From Pomacea canaliculata (taxonomy: Eukaryota; Mollusca; Gastropoda; Architaenioglossa; Ampullariidae), in assembly GCF_003073045.1 (NCBI RefSeq), contig NC_037592.1:7542047-7606046 (forward strand): a stretch of DNA of 64,000 nucleotides. Direction: 5' to 3'. The notes below the pieces were generated by a model. That model was given only the letters and a program-made list of their open reading frames with translations, did not search any database and had not been told where the DNA came from. Below are positions 18,528 to 29,962 of this stretch, in pieces. The translations under genes and the position numbers were made by a program. The number at the start of each line of letters is the position of its first letter. Position 1 is the stretch's first letter.

Positions 18528-21361
18528 ATGAGGTTCTACGAATATAGTAGTTTTACAATACTTCTTTTACTTCTTACAGAACAGCTTGTAGTCAGCCATG
18601 GTCTCGCCGAAAATGTGCCAAAGCCCGGAAAAGACTGTTATCAAGGAATGTGTTGGTGTTTACACGACATGGCGGATTGTTCACATAATGCCGGACGTTT
18701 ACAGTTTGTGCCAGTGTTGCCTCCGATTATAAAAAACCTGAACTTTGCTTTCAACAATCTGACCCACCTGCCTTCAGACTTCTTTAGTAACGTGACCCAG
18801 CTTTCCTCTATAAATCTGACTGGCAACGGACTTTACTCCATCGACCAGCATGCCTTACGCGGTTTACGAAATCTGACTAATATAACTCTTGATAACAACA
18901 ATCTAGATTTCTACTCTGTGCGACCAGTTCTGAATGTATCTTCGTTAGTTCAGCTGTGGATGTCCAAGAACTACAATCTTACCTACATTCCTGACAACAT
19001 ATTCTTGGAGTTTTCATTACCACACTTGAGAGACTTGGTTATTAGTGGAATCAATTTGCGAGTTTTCAATATGAGTGTTTTCAAACCGCTCAAGAAGCTC
19101 TTTTTTTTGGACGTGGGTAACAATAAGGTACAGAGTATTGTAGTAGACAGTTTGCCGTCGCTCAATATCCTTCTCCTCAGCAGTAATAACATTAAAGATA
19201 ACTTCATACAGACATGTTCCAATACAAACGAGTCGCTTTATCCAATGCTGCGCTATCTCAGTCTAAAGAATAACAAAATTTATAGCCTAGACCGGGATGT
19301 CTGTCTGCCAAACGTAGAACATTTAGACCTTGAACGAAACCAGTTGCGCTTTTTAAGTACGGGTGGTTTCTTGAGCCTTCGAAAGCTTCGAGTACTTATC
19401 TTGTCAGGCTTACGACTTAAAGAAATCCAACCTCAGGCTTTCGCAAGCAACTCCCTGGAAACTGTGTACATGTCAAGTAGCGAGATTGATTTTTCTAGTA
19501 ATTCAATCAGTGCACAAATGTTTGATCAGTGCCCAAAACTTTCCTTCCTTCTGCTGAATTACAATGATTTTTCTAAAGTCAACGACACAAAATTTCAAAA
19601 CCTTTTTCAACGTATCCCCATGCTTACTACGGTCTACCTGGGTTATTTAAAGATCAAAACTATCACATCTGATACATTCAAAGGTCTGTCTCATGTTAAG
19701 GTGCTGAATTTGTATTCAAACGCCATCGAAGATCTTCCAGACGGCGTCTTTGACCATCTTGTCAACTTGACGATCCTTCGTGTTGACGACAATCGTCTGT
19801 CAGAGATAAGGGAGACAACCTTCAGTGTCAACACTCGCCAACGTCTTCGCCTACTGGACCTGAGCGGCAATCCGTACGCGTGCACGTGCAGCTTGAGGTG
19901 GTTCCGATCCTGGCTGATGGACGAAAGTGAAAAGTTTATAAACTTTCCGACAGGTTATGTGTGCGCTCCTTTCTCATCCAGCAGCAGTAAACAAGTGGGA
20001 ACAACAGCTGTCATGGCTGATATCCGTGAGGCCGGCAAGTACAGCAAACAGTTGTCTGAGTTTCCTAAGCCCAAATCGCAGCCCAGCTCACGACATTTCC
20101 AGAAGGTATTTCACCAGCAGCCCTTAGTCTCAACAAACACAGAAATATCAGTTTCTGGATCACAAGGCAAGGTCTTTCTACCACCTGTCCACTCCTCCGT
20201 TTACTTATCTGATTTTTTTCTGAGCGATCAATCGTGTCTGTTGAGTCAGTCCACCAGTCTGTTGACGGCAGTTCTGGCGGCAGTGCTGGTGTTGTTCATG
20301 CTGACCTTCCTGGTGCTGTACAAGTACCGCTGGCACATTCGCCTGGCGCTGTACGAGGCTTTTCGAGGAAACCCGCAACGACGACGACAACAACCTGAGC
20401 GCGAGTACGAGTATGATGTGTTCGTGTCGTACGCCAACGAGGACGTGGACTGGGTGAGACAGGAACTCATACCGACACTCGAAGGGAGGTAAGTGGACTG
20501 TGTAAGACTGAAACATATACCGCAATGAAAGGAAGGTAGGTTATTACCGTTTCTCGTTATAGTTTTTCCGACATCTTTCTGCAAATGATTCTTTCTTAAA
20601 ATCTAGGAGAATGATCAATGAAACATTCTTAAAATACTAAAAGATTGCCACGAACATAATATAAGACACTTAAAGGTCAGAGGATCGTGAATATCTCAAT
20701 GACTAGTAAAGTACGTTGCCGAAGTACCTCATAGCTTGTTTTGGTTCATTCTAAGCCTCGATGTCGAGAATTGATGTATAATAACATCTTTCACTGAAGT
20801 TAATCCAAAGCAAGCACAGAGCTATTTCTTTATTACGACCACAGCGAGAGAGCTATTCTAATCTCGGAATCATAATACACATGACTGTTACCATGTAATA
20901 CTTATCTGTTAAAGTTTGAGCTCTGTGTTGTAGTCGTGACTAGCATAACTTATCAACAAACATCTAACTCATATTTTCCCTTCTTTTTAACCGTCAGACA
21001 CGGGCTGAGGCTGTGCATCCACCAGCGAGACTTCCCTGTCGGCGGCAACATCATCGACAACATCAGCACCTGTGTGCACGCGTCCAAGCGTGTCCTCTTT
21101 GTGTTGTCGCCGCACTTCGCCAGGAGCCGCTGGTGTCAGTTTGAACTGGTGTTCTGTCAAAACTACGTCATGGAACGCGATGACGTCATAGTGCTGACGC
21201 TGCTGGCGCCCATTAGCGGTCGTGACATGACTGACGCCATCTCCGCCATGTTTAAGACGACGACTTACCTGGCGTGGGGCGAGGAAGACGACGCGAGAAA
21301 GGCTTTCTGGGGTCGTCTGGTGCTGGCTTTCCACGACATTGTGCCTCGACAGGCGGCGTGA
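18528..21361 (+). CDS. Toll-like receptor, copy 4 (exons 18528-20488 and 20998-21361), intact
   Basis: A predicted 774-residue TLR open in both exons. Order: signal peptide, LRRNT (CYQGMCWC), about 15-16 LRRs, LRRCT with a long Ser-rich and basic insert between cysteines 3 and 4, membrane helix at about 578-600, TIR box 1 (YDVFVSY) at 629, BB loop RDFPVGG and box 3 FW, ending DIVPRQAA. The fourth LRRCT cysteine is in DQSC instead of DQAC. The start is the first Met of the conserved signal peptide. The intron (20489-20997, 509 bp) is close to that of copy 2, whereas the distal LRRs and LRRCT share long stretches with copies 3 and 5, so the gene looks mosaic. Juxtamembrane linker is RRRQQPERE. 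With TLR-1 this is one of two fully open genes. Confidence 0.95.
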
Positions 21362-21411
21362 TGAGCGGTAGTGAGATGTTACATACAGGAACATACTGAT
21401 GTTGTGTCGTC

Positions 21412-21535
21412 CTGGACCCCTTCAATTTTCGTCAATGGGGTCCCATTCAAATTCGGGCGAAGAACAGGGACCCCTTAAAAATCTGAAGAAGGGGTCCCTG
21501 GGACCCCAAAGAATTTAGCCTTAGCAGAAGCCCTG
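21412..21535. repeat. GGGGTCCC-rich hairpin element, possible transposon end
   Basis: A GC-rich insert in AT-rich spacer. It contains a perfect 12-bp stem CAGGGACCCCTT (21465-21476) and AAGGGGTCCCTG (21489-21500) with a 12-nt loop, and two further GGACCCC/GGGGTCCC copies. Read on the minus strand its right edge begins CAGGGCTTCTGCTAAGGC, resembling hAT-type termini. It replaces spacer sequence present after TLR-3. The family is uncertain. Confidence 0.45.
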
Positions 21536-22300
21536 TATGAGAACTGTGTTTAATGAGTCATAGCGACTGAGGTATTTGCAGTGTCATTGGTGGAAATGTG
21601 CATGGTGAAGTGAAATGTTGATTAATCGTGCGATGAATTCCTAACCACATTTTTTTAGTAGAAAATAGTTTCATAAGGACTGCATGATTTTTACTTAGTG
21701 AAGAATGCTATGCCATTAATATTATTTGACGGTTCATACTTCCCATGGGCGTTGAAAGGAAGTGATACGATTATAATGTCGACTTTCGCGGATTACATTT
21801 GAAAGAACCGGATGTACCTTTTGGGGGTTAATTGTTTTATGTTACAGTAGTTTTCTTTTAGGTAATAAAGGTCAAATTTAAACGTCTTTATATTTATTTT
21901 CAGCACTATAACAAACACTTCGATCATACCGAGTGGTTTATGGTGGTGATAGAATAACTGATCTTTTACAGGAAACACTTAAAACATGTTCAAAGAAAAG
22001 AAACTTTCGAGAAGTTTTTTTAGTTGCGTGAGCCACTTGTGCGAGATTTGAACACCAACAGAAAGAAAGATGGCAAAGTGAACACTGAACTGTGGTTGAG
22101 TGGACAGCAGGGCGAAAGATTGGTCATTGAGAGAAGGAAGTCAGTCCTTACACACAATCACAAGCAGTCGTCCACTTCTATCATCTCCATCTCCGCGCTG
22201 GTTTATCCCCGGAAATCGCTTGTTGTTTTTCCTATTAAAGAAAAAACAAAAAAGTTGCGTAGTAACTGTTATGTGGTAGTCAATATAGTGTAGTAATTAC
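21536..22300 (+). repeat. Array spacer block, copy before TLR-5
   Basis: Begins at TGAGAACTGTGTTTAATGAG (compare 16265) and continues through CCATGGGCGTTGAAAGGAAG (21743) to GTGGTAGTCAATATAGTGTA. It is nearly collinear with 16265-17040, indicating a young duplication of the TLR-3/TLR-4 spacer. Confidence 0.75.
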
Positions 22301-22467
22301 ATCAGGTTTTATTTAAAGAAATGGGAGAGATAGTTTGGTTATGAGTGTGTGTGTGTGATACAAGCCGACAAAACTTTTTTTCTTCTTAAATTCTTTTAGT
22401 CTATTCTCTTTTTAAAAGCATGTACCCTTGCTATATTCGTTATATCCCCGTTTCTCTGTTACTATTC

Positions 22468-22660
22468 GCTGTTTCAGAAGAGCAGTAATGACCAACTGTT
22501 TCTGTAGTACAGTGTTTCTACCCGTACCCTCTCACTAGCTTTATTGTTAATTAGTCTCCGCCTAAAGTGATGGAGTCCCGGTGAACTTCAAACCCGCGAC
22601 CTTTCGTTTTAAAGTGGAGCACACTAACCACAGATTGGGACTTCTCATTGTATGAATTTT
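22468..22660 (-). mobile_element. tRNA-derived SINE fossil carried in the array, copy B
   Basis: Same element as at 17190-17395, with the B-box-like GGTCGCGGGTTTGAAGTTCA on the minus strand and the body GAGAGGGTACGGGTAGAAAC. Flanks match too, so this is a segmental duplicate. Confidence 0.5.
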
Positions 22661-23394
22661 ACTTCTATTTGCACCAGATTTAGATATGTTATTTTTATAG
22701 TATTTACCGTTATGTCCATGTTTAACATCGTGTTTCCACTATATCTCTGGAAGTGAAGGGGGTATAGTGGAGAGTGTCGATCTGTGTGTAAATAAACTGT
22801 TTAAAAACAAACAGTTGATCCGTTTCGATAGAGTTTGTTATTCAGTAATTATTATTCTTTGAGAGGAAATAATTGTCATTTGAAGTTAGCTGAATAGTCT
22901 GTCCTCAACGGTTATTGCTTCGTGTCCTGACTGCTCGTCAACAAAAGCCGCTTTTTCCCGGTTTGGTCCTACATCTGGGGTCAGAAACTGTGGTCAGTGC
23001 ACGACTTGTGTAAACTGCAGAATATTTCAGAAAAATGTTTGTGTGCTGTGGAGGAAAAAGTATGTTCAGGTATCAACCAGAGGCTTGTGACCTTTCGGAA
23101 TTTTCGGGGCGTGATGAACTTCAGGACCACATCTGTACAAGGTGAATGCATGTGTGTGTGTGTGTGGAAAACAATCTTTGATTGAAATCGCTCTTAGCTA
23201 TGTCAATGAAGTTGAAATCGTGTAGCTCCCAATAAAAGAGTGCAATAATCAAAGTCAGACATACCCTCGACCCCCTTTTGTGGTTTTGCTCACGGAACTA
23301 AGTAAACTGCTAAACTTTAACTGGATGTCGCCAAAGGGCACGGATCAAATGGAAAAACCCGGGTAGAAAAATTTTCCTGGTAGAATTGAAAAGA
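22661..23394 (+). repeat. Array spacer block 2, copy before TLR-5, with an extra segment
   Basis: Continues the shared block (GAGAGTGTCGATCTGTGTGT, GACTTGTGTAAACTGCAGAA) to about 23170. A further segment, 23171-23394, starting at ATCTTTGATTGAAATCGCTC and including AATGAAGTTGAAATCGTGTA, is shared only with 29020-29262 upstream of TLR-6. Confidence 0.65.
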
Positions 23395-24039
23395 AGCTTA
23401 GTTTCAAGCCATGGTAGTTTCCTGGCGCACTTTCCTGTTGTGGACAACAGTTTGAAAAGGAGGGACATTGTACTGGACTTCTGATCGTCATATCTGTAAT
23501 ATTATTCTCTTGACGCACTGTTGACCCACTGTGATGTGTTTGTTTGTAGTAAGTACACAAACTGTACAGGGTCCGTAAACTTTCTGGTCTGGCAAATCTC
23601 ACGGGTTTCTGCTGATGAAGAGACAACCTTCGCAGTCTGGCACCTTAAACTGTTTTTAGTTTTCTAGGATTTAAACGACTTTACTGTTTCGTAACAGTAC
23701 TTTGGCTGTGAGTAATTGCTTAGTGTTTTTTCTTTCAATCACCAGAGTACCTCTGGTTTTCAGCCTTTAGTCTGCTTCATTTTGAACAGCTGTCACTTGT
23801 TACTAAAGAATACATGAATCAAGCCAAGCTACTGAGAATGAACTGCCAATGAATGAAATGGTGTTTAAAAACTAAAAAAAAAAAATCTGCATCATTTCTA
23901 TGAAAAGACAATTTAACACTGACGAAATATATTTCAAACCGTTCTGGAAAGATCCCTGCCACTAATTACAAAAATGCTTTTCGGTTTGACTAAATAATAA
24001 GGAAAATTTTTCTTGAAAAAAATATTTTACTGACTCACA
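23395..24039 (+). promoter_or_regulatory. 5' leader block of TLR-5, diverged
   Basis: Starts near TTCCTGGCGCACTTTCCTGT, then TTGACGCACTG and GTACTTTGGCTGTGAGTAAT. The candidate donor site is degraded (CGCAGTCTGG) and the downstream part is unlike copies 4, 6 and 7, with AATATATTTCAAAC instead shared with copy 2 (about 8970). The leader thus looks recombinant. Confidence 0.4.
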
Positions 24040-27000
24040 ATGAAAATGAGACTCGTCTTCCCCAATTATAGCAGTTTTGCAATACTCCTTTTATTTCTTA
24101 CGAAACAGCTTGTTGCTAGCAAGCATGTTGTCAAAAATGTGTCAAAGCGTGGAAAAGATTGTTATGAAGGGATGTGTTGGTGTTTACAAGACATGGCGGA
24201 TTGTTCACGTAATGGCGGACGTTTACAGTTTGTGCCAGTGTTGCCTCCGATCATCACAAGCCTCAACTTTTCCTTCAACAATCTACCCCACCTTTCCTCC
24301 GACTTCTTCAGTAACGTGACTCAGCTTTCTTTTGTCGACCTGACTGGCAACGGACTGGTTTCAGTTGACCAACATGCCTTCAGAGGTTTAGATAATCTAA
24401 CAACCATAACTCTGGACAGCAATTTCCTGGATTTTAATTCTCTTCGACCTGTTCTCAATGTATCTACCTTGATTCAGTTACAGATGCGAAATATCCGAAA
24501 CATTACTTTCATTCCTGAAAACATATTTATTGAATTTCCGTTGCCAAACCTCAAACAATTGGTTCTTGCTGGAAGCAACTTGGGAGTTTTATATCTCAGC
24601 GATTTCAAACCTCTCAAGAAGCTGACCTACCTGGACGTCGGTAATAACAGAGTGCACACACTTCATGTGGACACTTTGCCGACACTAAAATATTTCGTTT
24701 TCACCGCTAATCGGATTGAAGGTGACTTCATCACGACCTGCTCTGACAATAACACATCGCTCTTTCCAATGTTAGGTTATCTGAGCCTAAGAAGTAATGG
24801 TATTTCCAGCATACACAAGTCGGTTTGTCTACCAAACTTAAAAATTTTATACCTTGATTCCAACAAACTGGATTACCTGCAGAAAGAAATGTTCTTGAAA
24901 TTTCCTAAGCTTCAAGTTCTGAAACTGGTCAGAATGCACTCGTACATTAAGTACATTGACCCTCGTGCTTTCGCAAACCCGTCGTTGGAAAACTTGTATA
25001 TGTCTGATAACAAGATTTATTTTTCCAGCGAATCTATTAGTGCGCAGATGTTCGCAGGATGCCCAAGACTTGTCCTCCTTCAACTTGATAACAATAATTT
25101 TTCCAGCGTCACAGACGCAAAATTCCAAGAACTTTTTGGTGGTCATCCCGAACTGAGAAAAGTGTACTTGGGTATTAACCAGATAACAAATGTCACTATT
25201 TCTACATTTAAAGGTCTGTCCAATGTTGAGGAGTTGAATTTGTATTCAAACCCCATCAAAGATCTTCCAGACGGCGTCTTTGACCATCTCGTCAACTTGA
25301 CGATCCTTCGTCTTGACGACAATCTTCTGTCAGAGATAAGGGAGACCACCTTCAGTGTCAGCACTCGCCAAGTCTTCGCCAACTGGACCTGAGCGGCAAT
25401 CCATACGCGTGCACGTGCAGCTTGAGGTGGTTCACATCCTGGCTGATAGACGAAAGACGAAAGTTCGCGAACTTTCCAAAAGGTTACGTGTGCGCTACTG
25501 TCTCGTCTACCAGCAGTGGACAAGTTGGAAAAACTCAGAGGAACTTTACGAGATTCATTGGGGAGACAGATGATCATCTTAAATGGCACAGAAACAGAAC
25601 AAGCTCTTTCCAAGGAGTATCAGACAGAAACCAGAGTGATCTTTCTTTACCCAATTTGAATTATTTTCTTCAGACCGATGCAGACGAGAATGTCTCGTTG
25701 CCATCTGTGATTGCTGTTGTTTACCTGTCGGACTTCGTGATGAGCGATCAAGCGTGTCTGTTGAGCCAGTCCACCAGTCTGTTGACGGCAGTTCTGGCGG
25801 CAGTGCTGGTGGTGTTCATGCTGACCTTCCTGGTGCTGTACAAGTACCGCTGGCACATTCGCCTGGCGCTGTACGAGGCTTTCCAAAGAAATCCGCAACA
25901 ACAACAACAGCAACCTGAGCGCGAGTACGAGTATGATGTGTTCGTGTCGTACGCCAACGAGGACGTGGACTGGGTGAGACAGGAACTCATACCGACACTG
26001 GAAGGGAGGTAAGTGGACTGGATTAGACCGGAACATAAAACATTTTAAGTATGTTATTTGCGTTTTGATTTTGGGGTTTCAGGAGAAAGAACCACGAATA
26101 GTTGAGGTTGCACTTGCAACTTATGACTTTAAGCAGATATTTCACGAGCAGCAAACATGTTACTGTCACGTATTTTGAAGTGCATTCAAGAGAGTTTGTT
26201 TGTGTAAAAAGAGCCCTGGTTTGTGTTCTTTTAGTAAATCCTACCTCGAATTTCCTCATTAACGATCGGTCATAACACACTAATGATGTCAAAATCTTTT
26301 CCTTTTTTGCTGCATGCTAGTATTATCTGTCTGTTGAATAGGATTAAGCCATTAATCAGAAATTTATTATTTTAAAGCAGATATGTGTCCTCTTGTGCAC
26401 ATACGAGTTAAATAAAGTGTTCTGTGTGTGCTTTTTTTTTTAATTCAGAAGAAGAGACCACGCAATAGTTTGATTTTCCTTTTCCTACTTTGCATTGTGT
26501 TAGTGGTACTACACACACACACCACACAGTAAAATCTATTCAGGATGACTGACAAGAGAAAGGCATTAAAATCTCTCATTTTAATGCACATGGTTGTAGC
26601 TATATTATTTTCATTCTAAGCTCAGAATTGTAGTTGTGAGTAGTAATGTGTACTTCAGGAAACTATACTTTTTGAGACAACATCTGCATGACTTTCTTTT
26701 TGTCGTGAATCGTCAAACATAGGCTGAGTTTGTGTGTATATCCTTTCTCTTTAACCGTCAGACACGGCTGAGGCTGTGCATCCACCAGCGAGACTTCCCT
26801 GTCGGCGGCAACATCATCGACAACATCAGCACCTGTGTGCACGCGTCCAAGCGTGTCCTCTTTGTGTTGTCGCCGCACTTCGCCAGGAGCGCTGGTGTCA
26901 GTTGAACTGGTGTTCTGTCAAAACTACGTCATGGAACGCGATGACGTCCTGGTGCTGACGCTGCTGGCGCCCATTAGCGGTCGTGACATGACTGACGCCA

Positions 27001-27122
27001 TCTCCGCCATGTTTAAGACGACGACTTACCTGGCGTGGGGCGAGGAAGACGACGCGAGATAAGCTTTCTGGGGTCGTCTGGTGCTGGCTTTCCACGACAT
27101 TGTGCCTCGACAGGCGGCGTGA
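24040..27122 (+). pseudogene. Toll-like receptor, copy 5, disrupted (exons 24040-26008 and 26762-27122)
   Basis: Same plan as the intact genes: signal peptide, LRRNT (CYEGMCWC), LRRs, LRRCT, membrane helix and TIR box 1. Exon 1 is open except for one missing C near 25371 (GCCAAGTCTTC against GCCAACGTCTTC), in the last LRR just before LRRCT. Exon 2 has three 1-bp losses (about 26767, 26889 and 26901) and a substitution-made stop, TAA at 27060-27062, replacing the Lys codon of ARKAFW just before box 3. The stop needs two base changes, so it is hard to explain as a sequencing error. Ectodomain pairs with copy 3. Linker is QRNPQQQQQQPERE, unlike the RGNPQR of most copies. The intron, 753 bp, is the longest of the array. 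Confidence 0.88.
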
Positions 27123-27218
27123 GAAGCGTTTGAGATGTTACATACAGAGACATACTGAGCTTGTGTCTTGTATTAGCCATTTTGCAAGTCGCTCTGATTG
27201 TTAGGGATTTGGTGTACA

Positions 27219-27224
27219 AATAAA
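27219..27224 (+). promoter_or_regulatory. Polyadenylation signal AATAAA of TLR-5
   Basis: AATAAA in the context GTACAAATAAATGTAAAATC about 97 bp after the stop, matching the signal after TLR-2 in sequence and spacing. Confidence 0.55.
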
Positions 27225-28240
27225 TGTAAAATCTGGTTTAAGCTTAGGTCTTTATTGTACCATAACCAGTTATTGTGCTCTTTGAGCTTGTTTTCTGCTC
27301 CTTGTTTCCTTTTAGGAAAAATGGCCTCGATAACCGAGTTATTTATTTACAACTCGGATTCTTATAGCGGAAATTTACCTGTAAAATGTAGGTATGCGAC
27401 TGAAAGTTATGTGCATTACATAGTTTTTCATTTGTTTAAATGCATTTTTTTATGTGTTTAAGAGAGAACTATGTTGACATAGAATGGTAACTGAGAATAT
27501 TTGGAATGTCACTGGTGCATTAAGTGAAGTGAAATGTCGCTTAATGGTGTGATGAATGCATAGATACAAACTGTCAGAAGAAAAGAATTTAACGATATAT
27601 TTGTTTTTTTTCTTAGTAGAAAATGTTGTGACAGCCAATGTTATCTGTCAGCAATATTGTTTATGACCTGTTTACCCTGCAATACTTCCCATGGGCGTTG
27701 AAAGGAAGCAATAAGATCGTAAGGTATGGATGAGTCGAGATTTTCGCGAGATGTACACTACAAGGAACTGCGTGTACTTTTTTTTTCGTCCATCTCAAAG
27801 CAGTGGTAAGGTCAAATCAAGCCATCTTTCATATTAATTTTTTTAGCACTATAACAAAATATTGTCCTTGTGGTTTAATCCTACCAAGTTGTTTATGCTG
27901 GTTATAGACTAACTGTCATCGTTTACTTGAAACATATTCAAAGGATAGAAACTCTCGAGGCGTTCCTGAGTGTTGTGAACTACTTGCTTCCCAAACACTT
28001 GTGCAACATTGAACACTAATGCAGAAAGAGGGCACAGTGAACACACAGTGAACACTGAATTGTTGTTGAACAGACAGCAGGGTAGAAGACGTGTGGAGAT
28101 GATGAAGTCAGTCCTTTACACACAATCACAAGCAGGCGCCGCTGTGCTGGTGTATCACCGGAAATCTCTTGTGGTTTCACTCGTTAAAGAAAGTACAAAA
28201 AATCTTGGAGAAGAAACTGTCATACGGTAGTAAATACAGC
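27225..28240 (+). repeat. Array spacer block, copy before TLR-6
   Basis: Related to the blocks before TLR-4 and TLR-5: CCCATGGGCGTTGAAAGGAA (27688), ACACAATCACAAGCAGGCGC (28117) and CACCGGAAATCTCTTGTGG. It is more diverged and lacks the SINE fossil that follows in the other copies. Confidence 0.65.
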
Positions 28241-28698
28241 ACGGCAATTTTAAGGAAAGAGGAGATGGTTTGTGGACATACTGTTTTATACTTGTAAGTC
28301 AATGAACATTATACTCATGTAACATTCACATTCCGACATAAATAACTGACCTACGGTAACCTTCGTTTATATTTTCTCCAACGGTAAACACGTGAGTAGA
28401 ATCTGAATTGAACAATTTTTCTTCGAGATTATCTAAACTTTCCTAACAATTTCTTGAATTGTGTGTGTGTGCGAAGGAGAGAGAGTAGGACAAAGCAGGA
28501 ATTTCTTTATTCGTAAATGTATCCCCAGTCACGAAGGAAGTCTGGATTTTTTCTTTAACTTCTAGTGACACAGATCATATGATGTTCGTCCTTTGTCCCA
28601 AATGCAGGAGACAAAGCTCCAACTCACACGGCCTATTAATGGTCATGGAGGGTGTTCATGGGGCTCCTCACGAGCGGATTGGAAATTTTAACGTGTAC
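28241..28698. other. Spacer, no gene seen
   Basis: AT-rich non-coding DNA with a short GT/GA tract near 28460. It replaces the SINE-bearing segment of the other spacers. Nothing is recognised. Confidence 0.4.
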
Positions 28699-28706
28699 TC
28701 CACACT

Positions 28707-28959
28707 CAGGGTCGTTCTTAGCCCCCGCGGGGCCTGAGATACAACTTATGTGCGGGGCCTGAGGCATAGGGTATGTGCGGGGCCCTCGATGCCACCATCG
28801 CCACGGTTTTAATCAAAAGTGTGGCGCCCTACTCAGATATCATTTCAATATTTTATAAACGTTTACAAATTGCCGAGAATTTTGTAAACGTTTATAAAAT
28901 GTTTAAATGTTATCAGGGCAGGCAGATGCCTCGTCTGCCTGTCGCTAAGCAAAGCCTTG
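28707..28959. mobile_element. Non-autonomous hAT-like DNA transposon (MITE), 253 bp
   Basis: The element begins CAGGGTCGTTCTTAGC and ends GCTAAGCAAAGCCTTG, whose reverse complement matches the left end at 11 of 16 positions, giving imperfect terminal inverted repeats. It is flanked by TCCACACT (28699-28706) and TCCAGACT (28960-28967), an 8-bp target duplication with one mismatch, as hAT elements make. GC-rich GGGGCCTGAG repeats lie near the left end, and CAGGCAGA/TCTGCCTG forms an 8-bp hairpin near the right end. There is no transposase, so it depended on a full-length relative. Confidence 0.6.
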
Positions 28960-29019
28960 TCCAGACTAGAATAGAGGTTCTCTAGAACATGCAACTGTAA
29001 AAATAATTTTGACATTAAA

Positions 29020-29262
29020 CAACACATCTTTGATTGAAATCGCTCTTCAGCCATGTCAATGAAGTTGAAATCGTGTAGCTCGCCAGTAAAAGAGTGCAAT
29101 AAGCAAAGTCAGACATACCCTTGACCCCCTTTTGTGGGTTTGCTGACGGCACAAAGTAAACTGCTAAATGCGACTGGATGTCGCCAAAGGACAGGGATCA
29201 AAGGGAAATACCCTGATGTAAAAGTGTACCCTGGTAGAATTGAAATTAAATTTCAAGTGGTA
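29020..29262 (+). repeat. Array segment shared with the TLR-5 upstream region
   Basis: Collinear with 23171-23394: GATTGAAATCGCTCTTCAGC, AATGAAGTTGAAATCGTGTA, AAGTCAGACATACCC, then TGGATGTCGCCAAAGG. It links the TLR-5 and TLR-6 units as sister duplicates in this part. Confidence 0.65.
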
Positions 29263-29264
29263 AG

Positions 29265-29962
29265 TTCCTGGCGCACTTTCCTGTTGTGGAAGACAGTTTG
29301 AAAAGGAACAATGTCGTATTGGATTGTTTAGCTTTATGTCTACATTATCTTGATGCAACTGATGACAGTCTGATGTGTTTGCTTGTAGTCTGTACATTGA
29401 CTGTACAGAATGCAGTAAAGTTTGTGGTCTGGCAGTTTCTGTAGATGAAAAGACAATCTTCGCAGGTGTGTACCATAATTTCTGTTTTGGTTTCATAGAC
29501 TTTAAACGACTCTTCTATTTTGTAATAGTACTTTGGCTGTCAGCAATGGCTTAAATGGTTTTTTTTCTTTTATTAAAAGACCAGAGTACGGATAAATATC
29601 ACATTCCACGCTTTCTTCGCCATCTACCTACTCTGACAACAGTAAAGTGGACACAAGCTGGACGGGTTTGGTTGTGTTACCAAATACAATTCAGTTTTCA
29701 CTACCTTTCAATTCACCCAAGGCAACGGTTGACAGAAGAAAATCTGGATGCCGAACGAGAGAATGAACCTTTCCACATCGAATGTGCTTGACAAACATCA
29801 TTGAGATAAACCATCCAACTACTGAGTTCGTTTCTTCGAGGATCAGTCCGGCTCTTTAATTGTGTGTACATTTTGTAATTGTGTTTTGTAAAATAAAACT
29901 ACTGATTACTGAAGCGAGAAGGAATGTTTTTCATTAAAAAATGTCTGATTGACTCCTCACAG
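29265..29962 (+). promoter_or_regulatory. Conserved 5' leader block of TLR-6
   Basis: Matches the TLR-4 and TLR-7 leaders closely: TTCCTGGCGCACTTTCCTGT, TCTACATTATCTTGATGCAA, CGCAGGTGTGTACC (donor-like), GTACTTTGGCTGTCAGCAAT, and a ...TTATTAAAAGACCAGAGTACGG acceptor-like site near 29580. Directly before the start codon is CTCCTCACAG|ATGAAAATGAG, a good second acceptor. The good preservation in front of a broken gene suggests recent decay. Confidence 0.45.
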
